Source: Aptenodytes patagonicus (taxonomy: Eukaryota; Chordata; Aves; Sphenisciformes; Spheniscidae). Taken from it: a stretch of DNA of 64,000 nt. The stretch lies in contig NC_134950.1 of the NCBI RefSeq assembly GCF_965638725.1, forward strand, positions 136,267,636 through 136,331,635, in the 5' to 3' direction. Below the pieces are notes generated by a model, which worked only from the letters and a program-made list of their open reading frames with translations, did not search any database and had not been told where the DNA came from. The translations under genes were made by a program, and so were the position numbers. This document shows positions 1 to 13,900 of this stretch, piece after piece. How positions within the stretch are numbered: position 1 is the first letter of the stretch; every line of letters begins with the position of its first letter.

Positions 1-640
1 TCTGGAGGTCGTCTGGTCCTAGCCCCAGCTCAGAGCAGGGCCAGGTTCAAAGTTACATCAGGTTGCTCAGAGCCTTGTCTAGTTAATTTTGAGTATCTCT
101 ATGGAGACCACACATTTTTTCTGGACAACCTCTTCCATTGCTTAATCACCTTCACAGTGCGATTGTTTTCCTTCCATCCGGCCAGAATTTCCCTTGATGA
201 AACTTGTGTCTGTTGCCTCTCGTCCCTTCACTGTGCACCTCTAAAAAGAATCTGGCCCCATCTTCTCTGCAGTCCCTCAAAGGCCCTAGCAGGCTGCTGT
301 TAGGTCCACCTGAAGCCGTCTCTTTTCCAGGCTGAACAAGCCCAGTTCCCTCAGCTTGGCCTCCCTGGGCAAGTGCTCCAGCCCCAACCATCTCAGTGGC
401 CCTCTGCTCAGCTCACTCCAGTTTTTTGATCTCACTTCTGTACTGTGGGATGTATAACTGGACACAGCGGCTTCACAAACACCAAGGAGAAAAACTGTTT
501 CCTTCCACATGCTGACTATATTGGTCTGATCTGTGCATTTGCTGAGGGTGCACTCCATCCCACCACCCGGGTTGCTGATGAAGATGTTTAACAGTGCCGG
601 CATTGGTGTCACCATTCATAACTGGTTGCTAATTACACTG
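1..640 (-). mobile_element. Old CR1 LINE fragment, minus strand, cut by window start
   Basis: Read on the minus strand, this carries decayed pieces of the CR1 ORF2 C-terminal region: FISNPGGGMECTLSK near 540-600, then [17 protein letters not shown] near 300-350 and a TRGN-K-HQGKF segment near 170-230. On the + strand it reads as the common CR1 phrases for 'gaccacctctggtcctagcccc', 'aggttgctcagagcc' and 'ccaggctgaacaagcccagttccctcag'. The 3' tail would lie left of base 1. The right edge is fuzzy: weak similarity may continue to about 760. Several stops and indels show it is inactive. Confidence 0.85.
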
Positions 641-3600
641 ACTGTTGAACGTTGTCTTTTGAACCCAATGGTCCAGCTTCTCATCTGCCTTGTATTAGTT
701 ATTTCTGAACTATGCATAAATTCTGCTACTGCTTCTCTCTCCTGTGATGGATATAACTTGGAGCAGAATATTCAGAACTTGCAGAATTTAACCAGCTGTC
801 AGAATAAAATCATATTCTGATTATTCAGCCTGCTTTCCATTTTGATACTCCTTTTAGAAAGTAGCTGTGTTTCTCAAAGTCTAATAGGATTTTATTTTTC
901 TTGTTTAAATCTCCTTTGGGTTTCCAGAAATCTTTGAGGAAGTGGAGTGTGGGAAATACTAAGGCCTAAAGTGAAGGGACTGATGCCAAGACCAGTGAAG
1001 TATGGATTTGTACAGGGGTAAGACCTGTATCATCACAAATGTATTCGTAGCTAGCAGACACTATAAGCGCTCTTACTACTCCCTCTATATAGTTTCACTG
1101 TTCGACTAAGGAAGGAGACGTTTCCCCTGCAGCAGTACATACTTTTTTTCAAATAAAAAATTTTCACAGAAGCCTTTGGATTTCGCGAAAACTTTTGATC
1201 ATGTTGAAAAGAATCACCTGACTTTGCTTGTTTTATTGATATTAGGCAGATTTTTCAATAGTATCAAATACCCTGCTTCACTAAATGAGTAAGTAAGCAT
1301 TGTTGTAGATTGTATTAAAGGATGCTAGGAACAGTAGCAGCATTATTGTAATACAAAATCACAGTGTATCTCTTTGATAAACAGGTTCTGTAGTCAAAAT
1401 GAAACAATTTGACACTGTGAACCCAAAACTGAAAAAAGTGTTTCATGGGAGCTTTTGAAATGTCAGTTTTCTGTTTCAGGTAGCTTTATAATGTTCTGAA
1501 ACTGCTGAGAGCTGAGGTGGACCACGTGCTTCCAAGATTCACAATTCATGACATGGTGAGATTTCACTGTTTTGACCAGCCCAAGGTGGTGGAGGTATCT
1601 TGTGCCTCATTGCTCGAAGCAGCATTGATGGGTAGTTCTTGATGCCTGTTTTTTTCTGTACTGTAATCTGATAATAACGAATGGCTCGTCTGGCTCTTTA
1701 TTGCCTGGCATGTAACAGTGGAAGCTTCTAAGCTATACCAAGGTCACAGTTAAGCCTGTCCTAAGATGTGGTAAGGACTGTAAGTTGTAATAGCCACATT
1801 GCATCCTATTGACTGTTTGAGGGTGCGGGCACCTTCAAAAACTAACACATTTTACTTTGCAATTGGGTCATGCTAAGAACATGCACATGGTCAATTATTG
1901 TGATTCAGCTGACGGGAATTCAGTTGTTTTTAACCTAGTGCCTCTATCCATACCATTTTTTATATAAAGCTTTGCACTGGACAGCCTTTTGAAAAAAATG
2001 CTTATAATGGAGATTAATTGATGCCGACGACATAATCCAGGTTGATGCATATATAAAAGGCAGGGTGTTTATATATTCTGTAGGCATTTTATAGGGGCAG
2101 TAATGGGTGGACTGCTCAATGATTTAGAGACACCACTGCAAAAGATACTTTTTTAATACCATTGCAAACGTGTATAGAGATGCATATAGTGAGTTTACAT
2201 AAAGGGAAATGCCAAAAAGAGCCAAGTAAGAGTAAATAAAATTTAAGACACTTCAAGGTGCATATGTTGTGTGAGTACATTTGTGCATTACCAGTGTGTT
2301 CATTGCACATTTTTCTCAGAAACTTCAGCCTCAAGAGCAAAGGTGAGGTAACATTGTAGTACAGCATGCTTTTCTAAATGCCTGTCAATGGGGGGTTAGA
2401 TTTTAACTCTTCTCCCTCTTGAGACTCTTTTGAATACAAAATAGTTCCTCATTGGGCTGTTTAAAAGATGCATAAGGAAAGTCAGATTTGTGTTGGTGAT
2501 TCATTTGTAAAACTTCAGGTGAGGGAAACAACAACCTGTAAAGAATTTCCAGCAGGAAATTGTATGTCAAGGGGTTAGAAAGCTATTTCCTGTATCAACC
2601 AAATCCTTCTGCATGGCTGAGTGTAAAAACTGCAGCGGTCACCCTGCACTGACTCCCACGCTGGTGTTTTACTACTGCCCCTATATTCACTAGAGCAGGC
2701 AAGCGCAGAATGCTGTGAACTGGGTTTTTGAAAGCCAGGATGTAGAACTCAATCTTTCAGAAAGCAAAACACTACCAACAAAAGAGAGTGATTGTGCTTT
2801 ACACCACCTGGGAGCAGGGAGAGAACATATGCTCAACCATTCAGAAAGCCAAGGCAGCCCCACGTTGTTCTCCTGATTTTGTCTGAGATGTGAAACTGAA
2901 ACAGTCATGTTGTCGTTGATACAGAAGCAGTCTACCTGTGATGACCTTGTGGGCCTGCTCTGCTCCTGAGATAGTTGTTTCTTCTGAGCCTCATGCTGGA
3001 ATAAAACAGGAGAATGACGAGGGTGGGGGACGAGGGGACACAGTCATTGCCAGCAACGTGGGAGTCTCAGCAGCTTTTGAACGCCTCCTGGCCCCCTGCC
3101 TACATCAGTACAAGCCAGTGTTGCGCTGCTATGAGAAGAGAGCAGTATCCCATTCCTGGAGAGCAGCCTGTAGAGTTGCCCTAAAGTTATACAGCATTGG
3201 ATATGCTGGAAAACAGCTACAAAGAAGAACACAGCCTGAGTTTTATGACTGAAGGAGTAGCCACTGAAGTCTGTAGATGGTGAACATGAGGCAAATCTTT
3301 TCTAACGCTAAGTTTTGCCATGGGACAGTAGACAGAAAATGAAGCATGGGGAGGTTGGTTTGTTTTTATCCAGCACACCTGGTTATTTGTTTACACCTTA
3401 TCAGAAATAAAAGAGAAACTCTGGTAAAAGCAAATCAAACAAAGCCACTTGAACCACTTGCCCTGGAGGACAGGTTGGCAGAGAAATAGGGAAGACAGTT
3501 GTGACACTTCCCAATGTTCCAGGAAATGAGCAATACTCAGGAAATCGGAGAAGCTGGAATCCCTCACACAGATGCGTGCCAGAGACAAAAGCATTGTTAT

Positions 3601-6600
3601 AACAGCTGAAATCTGTTTCTACAGGCCCCGTTAAGCAGGGCATAAGTACGTACTTAAACCTATCCCAAGCCAGCAAGGCACAGAAGTGTGGGCTGAAGTT
3701 CCAGCTGTGCTGCTGATGGCGTGTTGCAGTATTACGATTCTCACTACATCCACAAACAGATTTGCTCTGCTTCAATGTTTCTCTGCTATATCAGAAGTAA
3801 TTATGTGAAGGTGACAAACCTGAACAGGAACATGGCTTTAGGTTATCTTAAACTAATGAAGGCAGAGATAGATATTTACACTGTCTAATTCTATGCATCT
3901 ATTCAGGTGCTCTGAGCCGTGTGCTAGTATCCATATCTTTCCCTTTGGACATGCAGGGAAGTTGAGCTCTCAGGTTTACGTGTTCTGAATCACATTTTAA
4001 TTAGATGACTCAAATGCTTGTTATAAATATCTTTCTAAAAAGCAAAGTTTTAACTGTGAGCATAATTAAGTGTTGGAATAAATTTCAAAAGTAGTTTCAA
4101 TTTGTCATCGCTTGCAGTCTTTCAGCTGAGTGTGGATGTTCCCCCCAGCATGTGTGGCGTTCTTACGCTGCAACTGCATTGCACATTCTCGCAATGTGCT
4201 GAGCAAATTGAGTCAAGTCTGTGGTGTGCTTTACTGTGTGCTCCTCCTGAGGGGAGAACTGTGTACAACAGGGTGGCTTCTTGTGGTAGCAAAGTTTGAC
4301 ACGCTTGTGATAGCCTGCATTTCTGAGAAGATACTTGGCAGTATTTTAGAGTAACTGTAGCTTCCTGCCAACATATACTGGATGCTATAGTCACATGACG
4401 GATGATCAAGGCATGACTTACTAAAACCAGATTATAATCTACCAGGGACAAGTTTCCTAGACAGCCAGGAATGATTGTTAGATGATGCTATGCAAGGTCT
4501 TGATTTCAGAAAGGTGATACAAGTGACTTTCCAAGTAATGACTTGGAACTAAGTCCTGGTTTTCCAACTGCTGCATCTAGTGATTGCTTGTAGATGTTGA
4601 AGAGCTGTGTGACAGTTTGTGATAAAGCTGCAGTTTTCTCTCATTACTTTTTGAGTGCCCTGCTGCAGAAAGAGGTCAGACCATTTCAGATTGTTACCCT
4701 GAACCTTGTGTTTTTTCTCAGGAAAAGGAACCGAGTCCCTGACACAGCATCAAATGCTTTAGGCAGTTCCAGGAGAGTGAGAAAGGTTGTTTTCTGTCTG
4801 GCCACTGACTAGAGGAGACTTTGCATCTACTAAAATGGTTTCACATCCAAGTCCTGGATCTGAATATAGACATTAAGCTTCAGTTATACAAGGCTACACT
4901 TCATCTTTGGTTATTTTATTTGTGAGCTTGCTTAGGAATAGAGTGGAGAAGGGTTGACCATAGTCAAGAGTAGGCTGTTACCCATATACTCAGGACACTT
5001 TGCATGCAAAATTGTGTCTTTGAAGAAGAGAGCCTTCTCCTGTGGGTTCCATGTCAGCTATTTTTGTCAAGTGGCACCTGCTTACCATGATGGAGAAAAA
5101 GCAACTGTTGTATTCAAAGTTCTTAGTTCACGCACTCTCCTCAGCATGTAAAACTTTGTGCTGGTTGAAGGTAATAGGCACTGGGAGCCTTGATGGACTG
5201 CTGGGTATGGTGGTGTCCTTTTAATGGTGCCTTGCATTTCTGATGCTTGTTCGATCACAGGATGTATCTGTTCAGAACTGATTAAATCATCTGTGAATCA
5301 CAGGAAGGCTTGGGGTGAGATTTGGCAGCATCAGTGGAAGGAGGTGGGCAGGAAGGTTTTGTGGGAGTGTGGGACAGCCTCAACTTTTATTTTCTGCCAC
5401 CTGGCACTCACGTTTCATGCCTCTGACAGGGGAACGCTTGCAGTGCCAGAAAGCTAGGGAAGCACATGTAGATGGTAGGAAGGCAGGGCCATAAGGTAGT
5501 CAGTGTGCTGATTGTCAGCGATGTCGGTGGTAATGCCCCACAAGCCCCTCACATTTTCCTCCATGGAAGAGGACATTTGCATTTTAGCAAACCTTGGTGG
5601 TTGTTGAAGTCTTTGTGGTCAAGTCAGAGGCTCTGGACTTACAGCCGGTGTCCTAATGAAATGATGGTCTGTCAATGTGATGGTTGTGATGTCCCTAATA
5701 TTGATAGCTGGGCTGGCAAGCAGCATCTGACTAGCCATTTGGCCAGACATTATCTGCTGCTCCTCTGCCCAGTTGTGCTTACTGACTGGAAAACACAGTG
5801 AGTCCGACCAGCGTCCTCAGACTCAGCGCTGTTTATTCATCCGTAGCAACACAGCCTCCAGAGAACAGGTTAAACAACAAATGGCCTGTTTGTATATGGC
5901 TTTCCTGAAAGTTTCTGTTTTCCCTATAACTTAGGTAGGACAAAGGTTTCAGACCCAGAGTCTGTCTTGCAGATCCTACCAAATAGTTCTACAGGCAGGT
6001 ATATATCATTTTCTTGTGATGTAACAAAAGATAAAGCCTGTTTATTTAATTAAGGCATTATTTAATTGATATCCCACATAATGAACATGTAGGGCATGTA
6101 TGGTGTATGTTTACCTGAGAGATTTGTTAACTTTGGCTGAAGTTATTCAAACACTTTTTTTTTTTTGGCATGAACAAGCCAACAACTGATATACTGATAG
6201 ACTGCCAATCACAGGTATTGTGCAATGTATACGAGATCTATACAACTCTTGTTAGATATAACAATCTTCTTTGCATATGGATTTATGTTACAGAATGCTC
6301 AGTGACAGGGAATTAGTGGCAGGGGATTTCAGACTTTGCAAAGAAAAAAATATAAACAAACCAGCAATATAGATGGGTTCTGCTCTTAACACAAATTTGT
6401 GCAGCTTTTGATAAGAATTGAATGACTGTGGAGCAGGCCTATAAAGTCCACTTTTAAAATTCCTTGTACTGTACGTGATCAATCTGCATTGCTATGGATA
6501 ATGTAAATGTTCTCTCCTGGCTTAGTTACATTTTACACCCATTTTGCAGAAGTGTGAATGAAAACCCAGCGCAAAATTTAGGTGTCTGCAGTGCAGCTGC

Positions 6601-7999
6601 CTAGACTTGAGCTGCTTGCCTTAATTCACTTCATAGTCAGTGGAGAAAGAACGTCATTTGTAAGACATGCTTCATCCAAAACACAGTGGCTGAATCCAAA
6701 CCTACAAACTCCTGTCTCTCTCCATTGACAGGAAAGGGGGCCTGGTTGATCCGTTCACGTGTAGGTACACTGTAGATAAACAAAACCCAAAGGTGAAGAA
6801 TCAAAATGAGGAACTTGTTCCGTTCCATTTTTGTCCACTTTGAAATGCATTTATTTGGTCTTTAATGAGATCTGATGTGCTTCGAAGTTCTCAAACAGAG
6901 TAAGAAGTTCTCAGACATCCTTCAGATTGGCTCAGCTTTGTCAGTGGAGCTCACAGGACAAATTGTCTGATTTTACATGACCCATTTAGTTTTAATAACT
7001 TCCCATTTAGACAGCATTCTCGCTTGCCAAAATAGAATTTTTCACAAATTACTTAATCAGTAATCAGTACTTACTGACTGGCAGCTGCAGTGAAGGCTGA
7101 TAGGAAGATGTTCTTAGTTTGTGATACAGGCCTAATATAAGCTTAAAGGGACTCACTATATTTCATCCTATTTTTATCAGCCTTCTCCAGCCACTTATAT
7201 TCCTTTTTTCCCAGGTGCCTTTTATTAGCTTGTTGAAAAACTGTGGGAAGGGAGACACTTGAACTTTTGAAAGATTCACAACAGGTATTTACTCCCCTTT
7301 TCTAACAAGTCAGAAGCACCAAACAATACTAGAAATTGAGTCACTGCAAGCCAGTAAGAGTAGCTTACTAGTCCATTAGTTTATTATTACCAGAAAGCTA
7401 CCTAGGTCTTAATTAAACAGCAAGTCAGTCTCCCTGAGACAAATGCAGTTTGGCAAGAATTGGGAAGCAGAAACTCAAATATATAATTAAGTACTTTTCT
7501 GTTTCCTTCTTTAATGTCTGTTAGGGTTCTTTTTAGAATCGCTGCTGAGGACAATGTTTAGAAATAAGTGCCTAGCTGTAAACATCTGACTGTGTTGAGG
7601 CAGTCACATATAAGGTTGGGGCAATAATGTATGTCTTAATTATTATCTTAAAGGTTTGACTGTTAATTGTGATGAGGGATGCTGGGCAGGCTTTCAAGTT
7701 ATATACTTCATAAATTGTGTTGCAAATGAATAAAAATACTGGAAGAAAAGGGAAGAATTGCTATTGTCTAACCACAACAGTCTAGGCAGGCTGCCATAAG
7801 AGTATTATTGAAGCTCTAATTCAAAAATTAGTCTCAGCTATGAATGTATTAGTTTAGCCAAGTCCTCTAGTTGGCAGAATGTCTATCTTAAATTTCCTTT
7901 GATACATGCTGTTGTTAGGGCTGTTAGCTTAACACATCATTAGATAGTTTAGGAATTGCTTGTCCGTAAGTTAGTAAGTTCAATATCAACTTGTTAATT
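641..7999. other. Intergenic, upstream of RAPGEF5 (left part)
   Basis: No gene found. Open frames here are short (104-124 codons at most, for example near 2,940-3,250 and 3,400-3,775), on both strands, without domain signatures, splice structure or a coherent codon pattern. Composition is ordinary AT-rich avian DNA. A stretch near 6,545-6,600 (TTTAGGTGTCTGCAGTGCAG and following) resembles the 'aggtgcctaa' phrase of an ancient amniote interspersed repeat, at low confidence. Nothing else recognised. Confidence 0.6.
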
Positions 8000-10900
8000 A
8001 GATTAATTTGGTTTGGTATTTTGTTAGAAATAGCGTAACCTTTATACGACTTTATCACTTTATTTCATTACAGTTACAGATGTAAATTGTTTACAATGGT
8101 AGTGTATCCAAGTCTCAGAAACCACTGTAAACGTCTTGCAGGCAGAGTACAAAAAAGGTCTTTTTCCAGGGCTTCAGTGAGAGGAAACAGTTTTTTCTCA
8201 TGGGCAAGGAAAATTCATCTTACGTCTTTCTCACGCATAGGTCCAGAAAAATGCTGTGCATTTGCTGGCACGCTCCTCTGGCAGGTTTTGCATGGCTGCT
8301 GATGCAGCCTGTCAGGGGACTGGACCATAGGTGTCCTGTTTTACAGGGCTGGGTGCTCCCAGGTGACTTAAACACATTTCAGACAGCTAAATGCATGCAC
8401 ACCCCAGAGCTAGTACTGTTCTCACATAAAAGTACACTTGGCAAGATCAAAAATCGTAAACATTTTCCATCTCTAGAGGTAGCCGAGGCTCTCACTGAAA
8501 CCCGCCCCTCTTTACAAGACAGCATCCATAACCTTCCATGGATGGTCTCTAATGGACCCACCAGTTTACGTCCTAAGGCAAACTGGTTTGTCCTCCCAAT
8601 TTCTTTAACTCTGCGACTCCTGTTGCCTTTCAGAAGTCTAGAGGGGTGTCTGTAAGCAGTTAGAGGAGGCTGAAGGGGGAAGAGATTGGGGTAGGCAGGA
8701 CACAGCCAATTTCTTCTTTTCTCCAGGTGTGCTGGGTATCTCAGCACAGGGAGAGCTGTTTTGGTCAGCCACTTCTCCTCCCCTGGCCCTGCCCCTGCTG
8801 TCTACTACTTCCTTGAATAGGTCATTACAAAAATAATGGCAAGATTGCTTTGATCATGTTTTTCCACAGACCCTTTGAACAGTTGTCCCACAGGACAACT
8901 GAACAGTCAGGAATCCCAGGAGGGGTGTTGGAGCAAGACTTGAGGGGTCATCAAGCTGTAACTCTGGACACAGAGTTGAAAATGCCCTTGTGTGCCATTT
9001 ACTAGACCATAGGCACATGCTCGCTTCAAGAGCACTTGGCCTTCCGGCACTGGCAGATGTGGAAGACAACATCTCTCCCTGGCCTTTGGCTTATGCCAGG
9101 AGACTTGCTGGAGTGAGCCCTCCCTGCTCTACCACCGCCCAAATGGAAGGGACAAAGCCACCTGGATTTGTCCACAGCCTTATTACCTCTGCTGGTGCTA
9201 GTCTGGCTGTACTTGACTACCTCTACCAGGAGGAAATGCTATCCTCAACAAAACCAGAGAAACCTATCTAGTCACTGAGCAAACCTACACCATCCCTTGT
9301 ACAGCGGAGACTCTCTTCTGAACCCCCGATTGGACGCGATTTTCTCTTCCAGTCATCTGCCTTGCTGTTTCTGTTCAACAGCTGCGGTGCTCTTATTCAG
9401 CAGGCACATTTAAAACAAAACAAAAGCTAGAACACAACAAAAACAAACCAAATTAAAGAAAATGTTTTAAAGCATTTCATTACTCACGAGATGTGAGATG
9501 GTTTTATGTTTAAAATGGTAATATTATTTCTGGCAATCGGTCTCATGCTATTCTTTTGTTGATTTTTCCAACCTCTCAAGAAATTGGAATGAAAATATTT
9601 TACTGGGTTTACTATCCCTGGGAAAAGCTTGTCAACATGGATCCAGGTTTATGCTGAAAACTCAAACTATTTGGCATGTGGTTTTGTATTTTCCTTTCAT
9701 CAAAGAGATTACATGGGCCTAAGGTCTGTTCACATGGAGGCAGAGAGAGATACTTACACTGTACTTAAAACAAAAGGCGACCTTGCATATACGTGTACAT
9801 ACATATGCAAACATCTCTTTTTGCAAATCATAACATAATCATACAAGAAAGTCATTACTGTTACATTACAGTAGCTTGCTCATATGAAAGCTGAGTGGAC
9901 ACTGTAGAGATGTATACACTGTAGAAACGTGTGTGTATATATATATCTCACAGTTCTGTAGTGGTTCTGTGAGCAGGGGGATCAATGAAGCCTGATTTTC
10001 TATGGATTTGTGTCTTGAGGTTGAGACCCTCTCTGAATTTTCTAAGGTCTCATATGAAATGCTGCACTTTTTACCTCAGTGAAGCATTAACTGCAGCTCT
10101 TAACTGGCTGCCTATTTTTGGAATACTTTTAAGGGCTTAATAGTTTTTGGATTTCAATACCTCTGTCAAATGTGCTCGACGAGCTTAAGCATTTGAAGAT
10201 TCAGAGAGAGGTCTCAGGTGTACAGAGAGGCAGCACAGTGTCTTAAACCCAGTTTCTACAAAATCAGGCTAAAGCATCCTCACTCTTATACGTATGGAGA
10301 AGAAACATAAAATATGAATTAAAACAGAAAACATGGATTTAAACATAAATGCAGAATTTAACAGCTAAGGAAGAAAAGATAAATATGCAGATTAACCATC
10401 AATCATACAGGGGAGATTTTCCATTGACTTTCAGTGAGAATTTAGCACCTAATTGCAATTTGTCTCTTTAAAATCTCCTACACAATCTCTTCTGTAAATG
10501 TATGTAATGCTTCTCACATTGGACATTTAAAAAAAATCACGCATATGCCCATGTGCCTGCGGGTAAAGAAACTTGAATTTTGGCTGCAGCTGTCAGAAAA
10601 ACTTCCTGATTCCACGGGTCCATTTATGTGTTTCTTTTTTAATTTTTCATTAAAAGATATTGATTTGTCATTTTGAGATTTCTGTGTTTAGTTTTTAAAA
10701 AAAGGAAATACTGAACAAACTCCACTGAGGATCTTATTGGCTTTGGAGTTTAATTTTGGCCTGTAAGAGAAAGAGCAATAGCTCAATGACAACATTGTTT
10801 TGACAGAAAAGGCCAGACATGAGAGCTTTAAGAGTTTTAATTTCCCTGAGGGGTCATAAGGTCTCCTGCTTCCAAGTATGTTAAAAAGACAAATCAAACT

Positions 10901-13900
10901 GAAGAGTTGAGTCAGGTTCATTAGCTCTGGCAAATCACAATTACCACAGCAAATGCATTCTCCCTTGGGTTTGTATTAAAGCACAAGTTTTGCCACGCAC
11001 CAAACAGTGCTTTTGGCTGTATTTACATTCGTTTTGCCCTTGTCATCATGGCCCAGTGAGTCTTAAAAAGGACAAAATGACTAAAGGAAATGCAAAACCA
11101 GATCCATTTAGGATTACAGACACCCCCCCCACACACACACCCCTCCCACCCGTCCTCTGACCAGTGCCCCAGTTCTGGTTCAAACAACGGCAGTAGCAAA
11201 CCCAGCGGCTCAGGATGCTCCTGAGCTCTCTCATCTTTGAGTGCTGAAGAGTCAATAGCAGGGACCGTGTCCCGATTCCCTGGATGAATCGTGGGCAGGA
11301 CACGGGCTGAGCATCCATGTGAAGACGCCTCGAGTTTTGAAGCCTGGAAGAGGCGCTGGGAGCAGAGGGGCAGGTGGCTGTTAGCACGACACAAGGGGGG
11401 AAAGGGTCAGATGCTGAAGTGAAGAGGTTCACAGGCCGTCAAGAGAAAACTGGGGGTTGAATTAATAGAGGCACCTTCAGCCTTTCCAGCTATGAGTCAC
11501 ACAAATCATGAAACTACTTGAAATATTTCACCTATGCATACAACTCCTTCATCGTTCACCTCTTCCCTCTTTTTTGTAGTTATTCTCCTGTTCTGCTGTC
11601 TTTCAAGTCACACCCTGCGCTGATCTCCTGCTTCCTTGTGCCTCGTTTCCATTTTGGTATCTTCCCATTGCTGAGCGTATGTTACATTTTGCAGGCCTTT
11701 CACATCTCGGAAATGCTACAAGCACGGCTTCTGAGCTTAAGTCACTGAATATTTGGTCTATGTGATGACATGGTACTAAACCGGCTGGAAATTCTTCTTT
11801 CAAAAAAAAAAAAAACCAAATGACTTGAGAAACTAAATCGATGACTTAAAATAAAAAGTATGCATGACCCACATACGTGCCCCTGATGTATATGGCTCTG
11901 ATAATCAATTTATGCTATTTATATCCACAGTAAGTTGGCGATATCCAACATTTAAAATGCAACTGAGATCCCACTCTTTGATCAGGTGGAAGGGAGCTAA
12001 CAACTCAAAAGCCTAAAGCCAGTTACTCAGCCAAAAAGCCGATCCCTAGCAGCTCTGAGGGTGAACAGATTGGTTTTGTTCTGAAGTTGGATGAACTGAT
12101 GACGACTTTCCAAAGCCGAAGAAGGTGAGAGGTGCCCAGACTTCTGCAGTGTGCATCTCCAGTCCACAACGTGGTGCTTGGATGGTCACCTGCCACACTT
12201 GCGCTGTGGGTGAAGTGATGAGGGGCATGCATGTCCCTTTCTTGAGACTGAGGAATGTGCCCCAGAACTCCTTTGAAGCACCGAAGCGGCAGGATGGAGC
12301 AAAGCCTTCCCCCAGCCCTTCTCATTTGCTGGGTCATTGCACGTAATGCGTTTAAAGCCAGAAATAAAAAGCTGCCAGGCCAGACTACTCCATGTCAGGG
12401 GCCTGAGAGCTGGCAGGGTCTCAGAGCATGACAGAAACAGTCTGCAATTCATATGCATTGGGCCTGGAGTAACATTTGGCAGAGTAAAGTTTGCAGGATA
12501 CGATTCTTGTGAGAGCACGGGACAAGTCACGCAGAAGGGGACCTCCTTTGAGGTTCATCCAGATGTGGTATGGGGAGATGGGCGGTGCACAGCTTGCCTC
12601 CTCCTGCATGGGAGAAGAGGTGTTATGAAGAAAAACCTGCTTGCTTGCTTTCTGAAGAGATGGGAAGAAGAAAATTGACTCAGTTTCTAAAAGGGCAGAA
12701 AAGCATCGCTCCCCTGTCCCCACTCCGGCAGGACCACCTGGGGAAGGGGAAGAGGTGTTTCGCTGGTTGTACAGTGGGTGTTGTTGCTTTGGAAAAAACT
12801 TGCTTTCTTTTGAACGCCTTCTGCCAGGTCAGGGAGAGCAAATATTCAAAAAGGACTGCTGCAAGCAGCTGGCTCAGGATCGCTGCCTGTCGATGGCTTC
12901 CTCACATCTGGCTCCTGCACCCCAGTACTCCCCAGTTCTACCCCTGCACTACCTATCTTCACTTCATGCAGGGAAATCCGAAGTGGCATCTACCGATTAT
13001 TCCAACGGAGTCAAGAACTCCTAATACTTTAAGTCCAAAATGAGTGTTTATCATGCTTTGTCAGGAAACGGCTGATTCCAGATAATTCTTTTTTTGCAAC
13101 GATCTACTTAAAAACTGATATGAAATGCATACAGGCATGAAACAACTTGTATTGTTTTTACTGCATTTCTTTTGATTGTGCTACACCACGAAAGACAAAC
13201 AAACACATTGGAAAAAAGCGGACACTCCCAGGCCCCACATCTGTAAAGTCGCAGTAAACTTGCTTAGGTCTCCAGACTCCATCCTGTATCCATTTAAACA
13301 TACATGTTCCTATATTTATATGAAGTCTCTTGCAAGCAGGAGAACAAAACCTTGTCCAGACTCTACTCTGGGAAGTACATGCAAACCTAGATTTCTTGGT
13401 AGAAGCACCGGAGAGAGTATCTCCTTGGTTTTGCTTTATATCGGACCAAATTAAAAGCGTTTAATCTGGAGAACTGGAAGTTCCCCAGTGCCTGCACATG
13501 GTCAGTGGATCTAATATCCCTTTTGTGTTACTGCTGGTGCCTGTGAGGGGCAGGATATCTGCAGTCAGCCGGGGGGCCAAACCTGCCGAGAGTAGAGACC
13601 CTGTTCCCACAGAGCCCTACTCTCTCTTCAGTGACAGTTCACTGAAAGCAAGGTACTCTGAACACAATATTTTGGGTGCAACACGCTGTTCTGTTTTTTT
13701 TTAAATAAAACTGTTTTGCCAAATATGTCCTGACCAGATCTAGTTTTGCTCTCTGCCCCTCCCCTTTCCTGTGAGGAAAAAGAACAGGTATCAGACTCAT
13801 TCACCAAGCTAAACCTTCTGCGACTTCACAAAAAAAGCAATGTAAGATTTAATTTTAAACAATTCCTATCATGATCTTCCCCAAAACTGGAATGATCCAA

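Noticed and set aside
5800..5860. Minus-strand AATAAACAGCGCTGAGTC, reminiscent of an LTR poly(A) region
   Set aside because: No matching U3, ends, duplication or second copy nearby; a single short resemblance.
8200..8655. 151-codon open frame in intergenic DNA
   Set aside because: Overlaps a 122-codon frame on the opposite strand and shows no motif or coherent composition.
12570..13043. 157-codon open frame in intergenic DNA
   Set aside because: No recognisable domain or splice context; competing open frames of similar size exist on the other strand; slightly GC-rich DNA explains it.
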